A stretch of 64,000 nucleotides of DNA from Fibrobacterota bacterium (lineage in GTDB: Bacteria; Fibrobacterota; Fibrobacteria; UBA11236), in the NCBI GenBank assembly GCA_028287465.1, contig JAQBPO010000033.1:68688-132687 (forward strand), read 5' to 3'. Numbering within the stretch: the stretch's first letter is position 1; every line of letters starts with the position of its first letter. A program made the position numbers and the translations under genes. Below are positions 17,036 to 25,076 of this stretch, piece after piece. Below the pieces are notes generated by a model. That model was not told where the DNA came from, ran no database searches, and saw only the letters and a list, made by a program, of their open reading frames with translations.

Positions 17036-18066
17036 GCCGACAGTTTCCCCCGCAAGGCCGGCCCCAGGCGGTTCGCCACCGCGAGGGGCAGCCGGGCCCA
17101 TACGGTCGCGGCCAGTTTGAGCTTTCCTGAGGCCAGATGCTCCACGTGCGCCTTGGGCTTCCCGCCCGCATCGAACTGGTACCAGCACAAGGGCGCTTCC
17201 CGGGCCTCCCATTGGAGCTTGAACTTGTAGGTCCCCTCCCCTTTGGAGCTCCGGCCGAAATCGATCCGCTCGCAGCCGCGCTCGAAGGCGAAGGCGATGC
17301 TTTCCCAATAGAGGGCGTTGTTGGCGGAATGGATGCGATGCTCCTTGAGCGTCGAGGCCCAGGGAATGTAGAGGGTCTTTTTCCACAGCACGCGGACCAG
17401 GCCCCCGATGCATCGGCCCTGCCTGTGGGCGACGCCGATTTGCGCGCCCGGAAAATGCCTCAGCAGGCTCGCGAAGAGCGTCTTCGAGTGCACCGGGGAG
17501 CCCAGGTCCCGCATGTTCACGGCGAATACGGAATAGAACTCGTCCAGGCATTCCTCCCGGCCCCATTTGACCGTGACCTCGGACTTCTCCGCTTTGCGGA
17601 CCTGGTTGCGCACCTTCGCGTCGAGACCCTTCCAATATCCGTCCTTGCCCTTGCCTTCCAGCTCCAGGACCATGGATACCTTTTCATTGGCGGGTGCGGG
17701 CAGGGATGCCAGGGGCAGGCGGGAACGGAGCTCCAAGGGCATGGCATTGCGCTTGGCCTCCTGCAGCAGGCCGTCCACCAGCCGGAGCTCGCTTTCCGGG
17801 GAGGCGGAAAGGGGGGCCCCGTAATCCAGGAAAGGCATCGAGACGATTTCCCCGCCGGAGAGGAGGCCCTTCAGGCGGAAGGCCGGAGCCACGCCCAGGA
17901 TCCTCCCGGTGGCGGGGTCCCGGTCGGCCAGGTAGAAAGGCCGTAACCCGTAGGTTTCCCGGATGACTTCGCGCCACCCCAGGTCATGGCAATAGTCCGC
18001 TTCCGGAGAGGCTTCCACGAACGCGCGGTAATCCGCTTCCGTGGCCGCCGCGATTTCCTCAGTCAT
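17032..18066 (-). CDS. FemAB-like acyltransferase, PEP-CTERM/exosortase-associated type (copy 1)
   Basis: The 344-residue protein has the tandem GNAT-like fold of FemABX proteins. Recognisable stretches are CHDLGWREVIRETYG near the N-terminus, KVRNQVRKAEKS, VNMRDLGSPVHS, NNALYWESIAFAF and CERIDFGRSS. These match the FemAB-related proteins of exosortase-A loci (TIGR03019). FemAB enzymes form amide bonds using aminoacyl-tRNA; the substrate in exopolysaccharide loci is unknown. It is a close paralogue of the gene at 33151-34248. It is translationally coupled to the downstream GT4, suggesting a shared step. Confidence 0.87.
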   Translation of the reverse strand: MTEEIAAATEADYRAFVEASPEADYCHDLGWREVIRETYGLRPFYLADRDPATGRILGVAPAFRLKGLLSGGEIVSMPFLDYGAPLSASPESELRLVDGLLQEAKRNAMPLELRSRLPLASLPAPANEKVSMVLELEGKGKDGYWKGLDAKVRNQVRKAEKSEVTVKWGREECLDEFYSVFAVNMRDLGSPVHSKTLFASLLRHFPGAQIGVAHRQGRCIGGLVRVLWKKTLYIPWASTLKEHRIHSANNALYWESIAFAFERGCERIDFGRSSKGEGTYKFKLQWEAREAPLCWYQFDAGGKPKAHVEHLASGKLKLAATVWARLPLAVANRLGPALRGKLSA

Positions 18067-18123
18067 GGGTACGCCGCCCGCGGGGATACATGCGGCGCCC
18101 GTCCGCCGCCGAGGCTCCGCATT

Positions 18124-19230
18124 TCAGCGTGACCGCTCCAGAAAGGCTTCCAGGATGGCGACGATCCGCTCGCTGGCCTTTCCGTCCCAGCCTTCCGGGA
18201 TGCCGCCTTTCTTCCATTTGCCCGCGAGGATGACCTCCACGGCGGCAAGCAGCTTCTCCGGGGAGGTGCCCACCACTTCATTGGTGCCCGTGGTCACCGT
18301 GACCGGCCGCTCCGTATTCTCGCGGATGGTAAGGCAGGGAATGCCCAAGGCCGTCGTTTCCTCCTGCAGACCGCCCGAGTCCGTCATTACGAAACGGGAA
18401 TGGGCGTTGAGCTTTAGGGTACGGTGGTAGTCCAGGGGCGGGCAGAAGACGACGTTGGGCATCTTCGCGATCTTCTCGGAGAAGCCGAACTTCTCGATCA
18501 TGGACATGGTCCTAGGGTGCGCGGGGAAGACGATTTTGAGGCGCTCCTGTATTTTGGCGAAGGCGTCGAGGAGGGGGCCGAGCACCTTGGGATCGTCCAC
18601 GTTCGAGGGGCGATGCATGGTCAGAAGGCAATACTTTCCGCTCTCGACCTTCATCTCCTCGAGGACCGGTATTTTTTCCGCCGCCTCGCGGTTCTGCAAC
18701 AGCGAATCGATCATGACGTTGCCGACGTAATGCACGCGATCCTTGGGCGCGCCGAAACGCAGCAGGTTCTCGTTGCCTTCCGGTTCGGTGGTGAAGAAGA
18801 GATCGCTTATGGAATCGGTCACGATCCGGTTGATCTCTTCGGGCATGCGCATGTCCCCGGAACGCAGGCCGGCCTCCACGTGGGCCACCGGGACCCAAAG
18901 CTTCTTGGCCACGATGGCGCATGCGAGGGTGGAGTTGACGTCGCCGACCACCAGGACCATCTCGGGCTTTTCCCGGATGCAGACCTTTTCGAACTCGACC
19001 ATGATCCTGGCCGTCTGCTCCGCATGGCTGCCCGATCCCACTCCCAGGTCCACGTCGGGACGCGGGATGCGGAGGACGTCGAAGAAGGATTGCGACATCT
19101 TCTCGTCGTAGTGTTGGCCGGTGTGGACCAGGTAGGGTTGGATCCGTCCCGATGCGCGGATGGCCGCGAGCACCGGCGCGATCTTCATGAAGTTGGGACG
19201 GGCCCCGCAGACGAGAATGACTTTGAACAT
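18124..19230 (-). CDS. wecB: UDP-N-acetylglucosamine 2-epimerase (non-hydrolysing)
   Basis: The 368-residue protein has the standard family length. GARPNFMKIAPV lies at the N-terminus, then HVEAGLRSGDMRMPEEINR with catalytic acids, MHRPSNVDD, and the UDP-binding TDSGGLQEE followed by IRENTERPVT. It interconverts UDP-GlcNAc and UDP-ManNAc in the cytoplasm. UDP-ManNAc could be oxidised by the dehydrogenase at 47776-49071 to the ManNAc-uronate donor. It lies downstream of the Wza-like gene on the same strand with an 82-bp gap. Confidence 0.95.
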   Translation of the reverse strand: MFKVILVCGARPNFMKIAPVLAAIRASGRIQPYLVHTGQHYDEKMSQSFFDVLRIPRPDVDLGVGSGSHAEQTARIMVEFEKVCIREKPEMVLVVGDVNSTLACAIVAKKLWVPVAHVEAGLRSGDMRMPEEINRIVTDSISDLFFTTEPEGNENLLRFGAPKDRVHYVGNVMIDSLLQNREAAEKIPVLEEMKVESGKYCLLTMHRPSNVDDPKVLGPLLDAFAKIQERLKIVFPAHPRTMSMIEKFGFSEKIAKMPNVVFCPPLDYHRTLKLNAHSRFVMTDSGGLQEETTALGIPCLTIRENTERPVTVTTGTNEVVGTSPEKLLAAVEVILAGKWKKGGIPEGWDGKASERIVAILEAFLERSR

Positions 19231-19312
19231 AGGGTTCCTCGATGGAATGGAAAACCGGATTGGATCGCGGACTTAAGGTTCGGGGACTCTCGGGAAGCGG
19301 CCGCCTGATCCT

Positions 19313-20038
19313 TTAACGACGGTCAAGCACCGTATAGGTGATGTAAGCGGTGAGTACCGTGCCGACCACGGTGGCGACCTGGGCCGTCGCCCCAAGGCCT
19401 TCCTTGAACCAGTACCATCCGCCGGTATTGTCCCTGGGGACCGGAATGAGGAAGATGTCGCCGGAACGGATTCCCGCCGCCGCGAGGGTCCTCCCCCGCG
19501 CGTATTCATCCAGGAGGGGGACATCGATCTCCTCATCGCCCCGCATCACCTTGATCTTGTCCAGGTTCCGGTCGCCGCCGATCCCCCTGGCCCCGTAGAT
19601 CGCTTCCCACACCGTGGTCTTGGGGCTGACGTAGTATTGGCCTTGCCGGCCCCAATGGCCCAGCAGGGTCAGGCGGATGGAGGGTATGGCGCGGATATGC
19701 GTATCCTTGAGATAGTTGGCGAGCTTGCCCGACAGGTAGCCTTCGACCTGGTCCCGGGTCCGTCCCGCTACGTCGAGCCGGCCCAGGACGGGCAGGTCGA
19801 CGAAGCCGGCGGAATCCACCGCATAGCCGCCGTTGATGAAGGCCGCGGTGTCCAGGGGGATTTGGATGTACATGGCTTCGCCCGCGACGAAGGTTTCATC
19901 ATGCGGGGACGTTGGGATATCGTCGGCGGCGGCCGCTCCGGAAAGGAGCAGGAGCAGGAGGGCGAAGAGAGGACCCGCGCCCAACCGGGGCAAGGCGGCG
20001 GTTCTCGAAGCAAGGCGGGAATCACTCGGATTTCGCAT
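19313..20038 (-). CDS. Short polysaccharide export protein (Wza/SLBB-like)
   Basis: The 241-residue protein has a signal peptide (ALLLLLLSGAAAADD). A Poly_export-type domain follows with MYIQIPLDTA, GFVDLPVLGRLDVAGRTRDQVEGYLSGKLA, then one SLBB-like beta-grasp (TLLGHWGRQGQYYVSPKTTVWEAIYGARG) and SGDIFLIPVP. A C-terminal hydrophobic segment (ATVVGTVLTAYITYTVL) could span the outer membrane like the Wza helix. There is no lipobox, unlike classical Wza. It is about two thirds the length of Wza. It probably forms or caps the export channel; a longer relative is at 57022-59307. Confidence 0.8.
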   Translation of the reverse strand: MRNPSDSRLASRTAALPRLGAGPLFALLLLLLSGAAAADDIPTSPHDETFVAGEAMYIQIPLDTAAFINGGYAVDSAGFVDLPVLGRLDVAGRTRDQVEGYLSGKLANYLKDTHIRAIPSIRLTLLGHWGRQGQYYVSPKTTVWEAIYGARGIGGDRNLDKIKVMRGDEEIDVPLLDEYARGRTLAAAGIRSGDIFLIPVPRDNTGGWYWFKEGLGATAQVATVVGTVLTAYITYTVLDRR

Positions 20039-20214
20039 ACGTAAGCCTTAGGGTTTCCGGTGAACGGCTCACAATTTTAAGTAATTCGGGACCTCCCAAC
20101 AACCACATAATGCGAATCATCCGTATCCGGAACGTGTCCGGACGGCGATGGGAGGCCGATTGGGGATTTTCAGGGAAGGGACGGGGCGCTGCCCCGCCTT
20201 GCAACGGAGCGGGG

Positions 20215-21024
20215 TTACCGGCCGTGCTTGGAAAAGAGGATATGGATCCAATTCGGCTTCGGGGCCGCCAGGCGGGATTGGGCCGTCATGAGTTTGACGG
20301 CCGTGAACCCCGCCAGCCGTTGGGCCAGGTTACGCTGGGCGGGAGGGGATATCTCCGAACCGCATAGGACGCAGGTCTCCTGCTGGTCATAGGTCCCGAA
20401 CGGATTCCCGGCCAGGTCCATGAGCAATACGGCGAGGGCATTGGTCTTGTCACGGTTCGAGCCCGCGAATTCGACCTTTTCCGCCCGCATTCCGGGGAAG
20501 AGCGACCGGATCTTCCGCTCATCGAAGGCATTGACGTGCCCCCAAGGGGGATTCTTGCCTCCGCACGTCGGGCAGGTGGTGCGCGCGATCCGGATGTCCT
20601 GTTCGAAAGGCACGCCGATCAGGGCATGGTTCCGCGACACCCGGGCGATTTCCGCGCAAGCCCGGGGCAGCTGGGCCGGCGGGATATGCTCCAGGACCTC
20701 GGCGCACAGGACGAAGTCGAAGGCATCATCCGGGAAATCCAGGGCGGTGACGTCCCCTTTCATGCAGGCGATGGACGGATGGACTATGGCCGGCTTCACG
20801 AGATCGAGCGCGGTGACCTTGGCGAACCGTTCGGCGAGCTTAAGGGAGAAAAAACCGTCCCGCGCACCGATATCGAGAGCGGAATTCCCTTCCGGGGGAA
20901 CCAAGGCCAGCAGTTTACGGGTGCGTTCCCGCTCTCCGTGTGAGTTCCTGTATTCCTCCAGGTCGGATCCGCTCCCGGGTTCCATGAACCTGTCTCCTGA
21001 CGCTTGATGCATTGATTCGATCAT
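20215..21024 (-). CDS. SAM-dependent methyltransferase with Cys cluster
   Basis: The 269-residue protein has a class I methyltransferase core: ALDIGARDGFFSLKLAERF (motif I), MKGDVTALDFPDDAFDFVLCAEVLEHI (motifs II-III). After it come CPTCGG and CVLCG, about 70 residues apart, which may bind zinc. The relatives known to me act on sugars, lipids or quinones, and the setting suggests a glycan intermediate. There are 176 bp of non-coding sequence between it and the upstream export gene. Start at Met1; Met5 is equally possible. Confidence 0.82.
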   Translation of the reverse strand: MIESMHQASGDRFMEPGSGSDLEEYRNSHGERERTRKLLALVPPEGNSALDIGARDGFFSLKLAERFAKVTALDLVKPAIVHPSIACMKGDVTALDFPDDAFDFVLCAEVLEHIPPAQLPRACAEIARVSRNHALIGVPFEQDIRIARTTCPTCGGKNPPWGHVNAFDERKIRSLFPGMRAEKVEFAGSNRDKTNALAVLLMDLAGNPFGTYDQQETCVLCGSEISPPAQRNLAQRLAGFTAVKLMTAQSRLAAPKPNWIHILFSKHGR

Positions 21025-21391
21025 TCCGCTACCGCCGACCCATTTACCGAGTCAATTACTAAAAGATCGGATCCGACTACAAGGGATTATTCGCCAAGCC
21101 CGGATTCGAACCGGAAATTAATTACCGGCCCATTCCGCTCCTAAGGATTTCCGCCCTAAAAACCCTCAAACCCCGGATTCCCTGAGCCGGATCGGAACGG
21201 GATGGAAACCGTCCGGAAACGCCGCACATGCCGCTTTCAGCATAAGCGTCCTCCGCTCACCGCCGGAGCCCGCGCAAGGACCCGACCGTAAATTTGATCC
21301 GTCCGCCATTGCGCTCCGGCGCGGGAAAAGATTTTTTATCCGCTGTGGGGTTATCCGCCTGCCAATGCGGTACGGCCCCGGAGGATTCCCC
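21025..21391. other. Intergenic region, 367 bp, divergent
   Basis: This separates the leftward methyltransferase from the rightward C-methyltransferase cassette and should hold both promoters. It has AT-rich islands near 21110-21122 and 21288-21345. A short T-arm-like inverted repeat lies at about 21099-21115, but no tRNA folds around it. A GGAGG at 21380-21384 serves the next gene. No ORF is supportable. Confidence 0.6.
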
Positions 21392-22645
21392 ATGCCCAAG
21401 GGTCTCTGTCGTTTCTGCCGCGCGCCGTTGCGGACCGTTTTCGCGGACCTGGGCATGTCGCCCTTGTGCCAAAGCCAACTGGAACCCGAAGATCTGGACA
21501 AAGGGGAGGAGTTCTTCCCGTTGCGGGTCTTCACCTGCGATGAGTGCCTGCTCGTGCAGATCCAGGACTACGTAGGCCCCGAAAAGATCTTCAGCGAATA
21601 CGCCTACTTCTCCTCCTTCGCCGACACCTTGTTGCGGCACTCGGAAGCCTACGTGGACATGGCCGCCAAGCGATTCGGCCTGGGCGCTTCCAGCCGCGTG
21701 GTGGAAGTGGCCAGCAACGACGGCTATCTGCTGCAGTATTTCCTCAAGCGCGGCGTTCCGGTCCTGGGCATCGAGCCCGCCGGCAACGTGGCCAAGGCCG
21801 CCGAGGCCAAGGGCATCCCCACCGTGGTGCGCTTCTTCGGCGTGGAGACCGCGCGCATCCTGGCCGGCGACGGCATGAAGGCGGACCTGCTCCTGGGGAA
21901 CAACGTCCTGCCCCACGTGCCGGATCTCCATGACTTCGTGGGCGGCCTGAAGCTGCTTCTCAAGGACGACGGCGCCATCACCATGGAATTCCAGCATGTG
22001 ATGCGCATGATGGCCGGCAACCAGTTCGACACCATCTACCAGGAGCATTTCTCCTATCTCTCCTTCACCTTCGTGGTGAAGCTGTTCGCCCACCATGGCC
22101 TCGAGATCTTCGACGTCGAGGAAGTGCCCAATCACGGCGGCTCCCTGCGCATCTTCGCCAGGCATGCCCCGCACGGCGACCGGCATCCCGGCGAATCCCG
22201 GACCCCGGGCCCGCGCGTGGCGGCGATGCTGGAGACGGAGGACCGGGCCGGCATGAACCGCATGGACCACTACACGGATTTCGGGGAGCGGGCCAAGGAG
22301 ACCAAGCGGAAGCTGTTGGACTTCCTGATCGGCGCCAAACGCGCGGGCAAGACCATAGCCGGTTACGGCGCGGCGGGCAAGACCAACACCCTGCTCAATT
22401 ACTGCGGCATCCGCAGCGACTTCATCGATTATACCGTGGACCGGAACCCCTATAAGCAAGGGCGCTTCCTGCCCGGCACCCACATCCCCATCATGGCGCC
22501 GGAGCGCATCCGCGAGACAAGGCCCGATTACCTGTTCCTGGGTCCGTGGAACCTGGCGAACGAGATCATGGAACAGACCGCCTATATCCGGGAATGGGGC
22601 GGCCGGTGGGTAATCCCCATTCCCGAAGTGCAGGTAAGGGAGTGA
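21392..22645 (+). CDS. Zinc-site sugar C-methyltransferase (TylCIII/NovU-like)
   Basis: The 417-residue protein starts at the ATG 7 bp after GGAGG; an upstream in-frame ATG at 21365 lacks a site. The N-terminus has CRFCR and CDECL, the zinc-binding part of the sugar C-methyltransferase family. A SAM-binding core with VVEVASNDGYLLQYF and GIEPAGNVA follows, then YQEHFSYLSF and NHGGSLRIFA, and the C-terminal domain AGYGAAGKTNTLLNYCG. Family members methylate C-3 of NDP-4-keto-6-deoxysugars. It starts a three-gene cassette with UDP-glucose dehydrogenase and a cytidylyltransferase, pointing to a branched, C-methylated CDP-sugar. Confidence 0.88.
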   Translation: MPKGLCRFCRAPLRTVFADLGMSPLCQSQLEPEDLDKGEEFFPLRVFTCDECLLVQIQDYVGPEKIFSEYAYFSSFADTLLRHSEAYVDMAAKRFGLGASSRVVEVASNDGYLLQYFLKRGVPVLGIEPAGNVAKAAEAKGIPTVVRFFGVETARILAGDGMKADLLLGNNVLPHVPDLHDFVGGLKLLLKDDGAITMEFQHVMRMMAGNQFDTIYQEHFSYLSFTFVVKLFAHHGLEIFDVEEVPNHGGSLRIFARHAPHGDRHPGESRTPGPRVAAMLETEDRAGMNRMDHYTDFGERAKETKRKLLDFLIGAKRAGKTIAGYGAAGKTNTLLNYCGIRSDFIDYTVDRNPYKQGRFLPGTHIPIMAPERIRETRPDYLFLGPWNLANEIMEQTAYIREWGGRWVIPIPEVQVRE

Positions 22646-22656
22646 ACGGAGGCATG

Positions 22657-24156
22657 ATGCGCATTTCCATCGTCGGATCGGGATACGTGGGACTGGTGAC
22701 CGGCGCCTGCCTGGCCGAAAAGGGCCATAAGGTGGTGTGCGTGGACCTGGACGCGCGCAAAGTGCGCAATATCAACGCGGGCGCGTCCCCCATCCACGAA
22801 CGGGGGCTGGGGCCTCTGCTGCGCCGCAACGCCGGCAACCGCCTGCGGGCCATCGGCGATCTCAAGGCGGCCGTGCAGGAGACCGACCTCACCATCGTGG
22901 CCGTGGGCACGCCTTTCGACGGCCATGGCATCGATCTCACCCAGATACGCGAAGCCTGCGCCTCCATCGGCAGGGCCTTGCGGGAGAAAAGCGCCTGGCA
23001 CATGGTGGTCATCAAGAGCACGGTCGTGCCGGGGACCACCGAGAACGAAGTGCTCCCCATCCTGGAACGGGAGTCCGGCAAGATCGCGGGGGAAGGCTTC
23101 GGCGTGGGCATGAACCCGGAATTCCTGACCGAAGGCGAGGCCGTGGAGGATTTCATGCGCCCCGACCGCTTGGTGCTGGGGGCCATCGATCGCCAGAGCA
23201 TGAAGGCCCTGGAAGAGCTTTACGACGTATTCCCCGGGGTGGAGCGCATCCGCGTCAACTGCCGCACGGCGGAGATGATCAAGTACGCGAGCAACGCCCT
23301 CTTGGCCACCCTGATCTCCTTTTCCAACGAGATCGCCAACCTCTGCTCCAACCTGGGAGGCGTGGACGCCATGGACGTGGTGAAGGGCGTGCAGGCGAGC
23401 AAATACCTGAGCGTTGAGACCGGGCACGACAAGAGCGAGCCCGCCCCCATCGCGGACTTCCTGGTACCGGGCTGCGGCTTCGGAGGCAGTTGCCTCCCCA
23501 AGGACATCAGCGCCCTGATCGCCCACGGCAAAGCGGCCGGAGCGTCGATGAGGGTCCTGGAGGCGGTGCGCGACACCAACATGGCGCAACCGGCGCGCGT
23601 CGCGCGGCTGCTGGAAAAGCATCTGCATGATCTGCGGGGCGTCCCGGTCACCGTGCTGGGCCTCGCCTTCCGTCCGGGAACCTCGGACATGCGGGAATCC
23701 CCCGCCATCCCCATCATACGCGATTTGCTGGCCCGCGGTGCGCGCGTCTCCGCCTTCGACCCGGCCCTGGTCCCGGCCGCCACCTTGTCCCCGGCCGTGG
23801 CCAGCGCCTCGGCCATGCTGGCGAGCGGATCCCCGGGTTCGGTCTGGGAGGATTCCGAGGAACGCGAGAAGATCCACGCTCCCGGCGAATCCGGATTCGC
23901 GCACGAATCGCCCGGGGGGGACACGGAGGCGGATCGCGCGGACAAGCTTTTCAACGGCCAGGTGAGGCTCTGCCGCAGCCTGGAGGAGGCGGTCGCCGGC
24001 GCGCGCGGCATCGTATTGGTAACGCGCTGGCACGAGTTCCGCCGCCTCCCCGCCCTGCTGGAGACCGCCGTCGGCCAGGAGCCCCCCGTCTTCGTGGACG
24101 GCAGGCGCATGTTGGACAAGGCGCACTTCCGCGTCTACGAAGGAATCGGACTATGA
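22657..24156 (+). CDS. ugd: UDP-glucose 6-dehydrogenase with unusual insertion
   Basis: The 499-residue protein starts at the second of two adjacent ATGs, after GGAGG at 22648-22652. It has the NAD-binding SIVGSGYVGLVTGACLAEKGH, the catalytic-cysteine block GCGFGGSCLPKD, and the C-terminal RPGTSDMRESPA. It oxidises UDP-glucose to UDP-glucuronate in the cytoplasm, feeding the 4-epimerase at 49179-50195. Usual length is near 440. The excess is a low-complexity Ser/Gly/Glu-rich insertion at about residues 378-433 in the UDP-binding domain. It begins 11 bp after the methyltransferase stop, so the two are probably co-transcribed. Confidence 0.92.
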   Translation: MRISIVGSGYVGLVTGACLAEKGHKVVCVDLDARKVRNINAGASPIHERGLGPLLRRNAGNRLRAIGDLKAAVQETDLTIVAVGTPFDGHGIDLTQIREACASIGRALREKSAWHMVVIKSTVVPGTTENEVLPILERESGKIAGEGFGVGMNPEFLTEGEAVEDFMRPDRLVLGAIDRQSMKALEELYDVFPGVERIRVNCRTAEMIKYASNALLATLISFSNEIANLCSNLGGVDAMDVVKGVQASKYLSVETGHDKSEPAPIADFLVPGCGFGGSCLPKDISALIAHGKAAGASMRVLEAVRDTNMAQPARVARLLEKHLHDLRGVPVTVLGLAFRPGTSDMRESPAIPIIRDLLARGARVSAFDPALVPAATLSPAVASASAMLASGSPGSVWEDSEEREKIHAPGESGFAHESPGGDTEADRADKLFNGQVRLCRSLEEAVAGARGIVLVTRWHEFRRLPALLETAVGQEPPVFVDGRRMLDKAHFRVYEGIGL

Positions 24157-24169
24157 AAAGAGGCATATC

Positions 24170-24970
24170 ATGAAAGTCGTGTTGTTCTGCGGCGGCCTGG
24201 GCATGCGCCTGCGCGAATATTCGGAAAACGTTCCCAAGCCCATGGTGCCGATCGGGTACAGGCCCATCCTCTGGCACCTGATGAAGTACTACGCCAGTTA
24301 CGGGCACAAGGATTTCATCCTGGCGCTCGGGTACAAGTCGGATACCATCAAGGATTATTTCCTCCATTACGATGAATGCCTCTCCAACGATTTCGTCCTC
24401 AACGGCCAGGGCAAGCCGGAGCTGTTGAACAGGGACATCGAGGATTGGAAGATCACCTTCGTGGACACCGGGACGCATTCCAACATCGGCCAGCGCCTGC
24501 GGGCGGTGCGCAAGCACCTGGACGGCGAAGAGATGTTCCTGGCCAATTACAGCGACGGCCTGACCGACCTCAACCTCGACAAGATGGTCGACTACCACAA
24601 GCGCGGAGGCCAGGTGGCCACCTTCCTGTGCGTGAGCCCCGGCCAGAGCTTCCACGCGGTGACCCTGGAGCCGGACGGCCACGTGAGCGATATCCACGAT
24701 CTGTCCCAATCCGGCGTCAACATCAACGGCGGCTTCTTCGTCTTCAAGAACCAGATCTTCGATTACATGAGGGACGGCGAGGAGCTGGTGCATGCGCCCT
24801 TCAAGCGCCTGATCGAGATCCGCCAGCTGGTGGCCTATCCCTACAAGGGCTTCTGGGCCAGCATGGACACCTTCAAGGACAAGCAGAAGCTCGACGATCT
24901 CCACGCCAAGGGCGAGGCCCCTTGGGAAATCTGGGTGCGCAAGGAGCTGGAGGAGAAGGTCCACGCCTGA
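24170..24970 (+). CDS. rfbF: Glucose-1-phosphate cytidylyltransferase-like NDP-sugar synthase
   Basis: The 266-residue protein opens with VVLFCGGLGMRLREYSENVPKPMVPIG, the nucleotide-binding GGxGxR and KP loops of sugar nucleotidyltransferases. ILWHLMKYYASYGHKDFILALGYK closely follows the RfbF pattern. NYSDGLTD holds the metal-binding aspartate and GGFFVF a conserved turn. It would make CDP-glucose (or a related NDP-sugar) in the cytoplasm. It lies 13 bp after ugd and ends the cassette. The expected next enzyme, CDP-glucose 4,6-dehydratase (RfbG), is not in the window; a CDP-paratose-epimerase-like gene is at 59310. Confidence 0.82.
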   Translation: MKVVLFCGGLGMRLREYSENVPKPMVPIGYRPILWHLMKYYASYGHKDFILALGYKSDTIKDYFLHYDECLSNDFVLNGQGKPELLNRDIEDWKITFVDTGTHSNIGQRLRAVRKHLDGEEMFLANYSDGLTDLNLDKMVDYHKRGGQVATFLCVSPGQSFHAVTLEPDGHVSDIHDLSQSGVNINGGFFVFKNQIFDYMRDGEELVHAPFKRLIEIRQLVAYPYKGFWASMDTFKDKQKLDDLHAKGEAPWEIWVRKELEEKVHA

Positions 24971-24976
24971 TGTTCA

Positions 24977-25015
24977 GGCCCGGCGGATCCGGGCCCCTTC
25001 CCTCCTTTTTCTTCC
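24977..25015 (+). terminator. Terminator-like hairpin after the sugar cassette
   Basis: A perfect 7-bp stem GGCCCGG/CCGGGCC with a 5-nt loop lies at 24977-24995. A pyrimidine-rich tract with five consecutive T residues follows about 12 bases later. The delayed T-run makes intrinsic termination likely but not certain. Confidence 0.6.
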
Positions 25016-25076
25016 CGGTTACCCTGGATATTAGGCATATTTTCCTTTTGTCCTTTTACCCGGGGGAACCATCCGC

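Noticed and set aside
21095-21120. Sequence resembling a tRNA T-arm on the minus strand (TTCGAAT loop with CCGG stem)
   Set aside because: No matching acceptor stem, D-arm or anticodon arm could be folded from the 75 bases on either side; probably chance or a degraded remnant.
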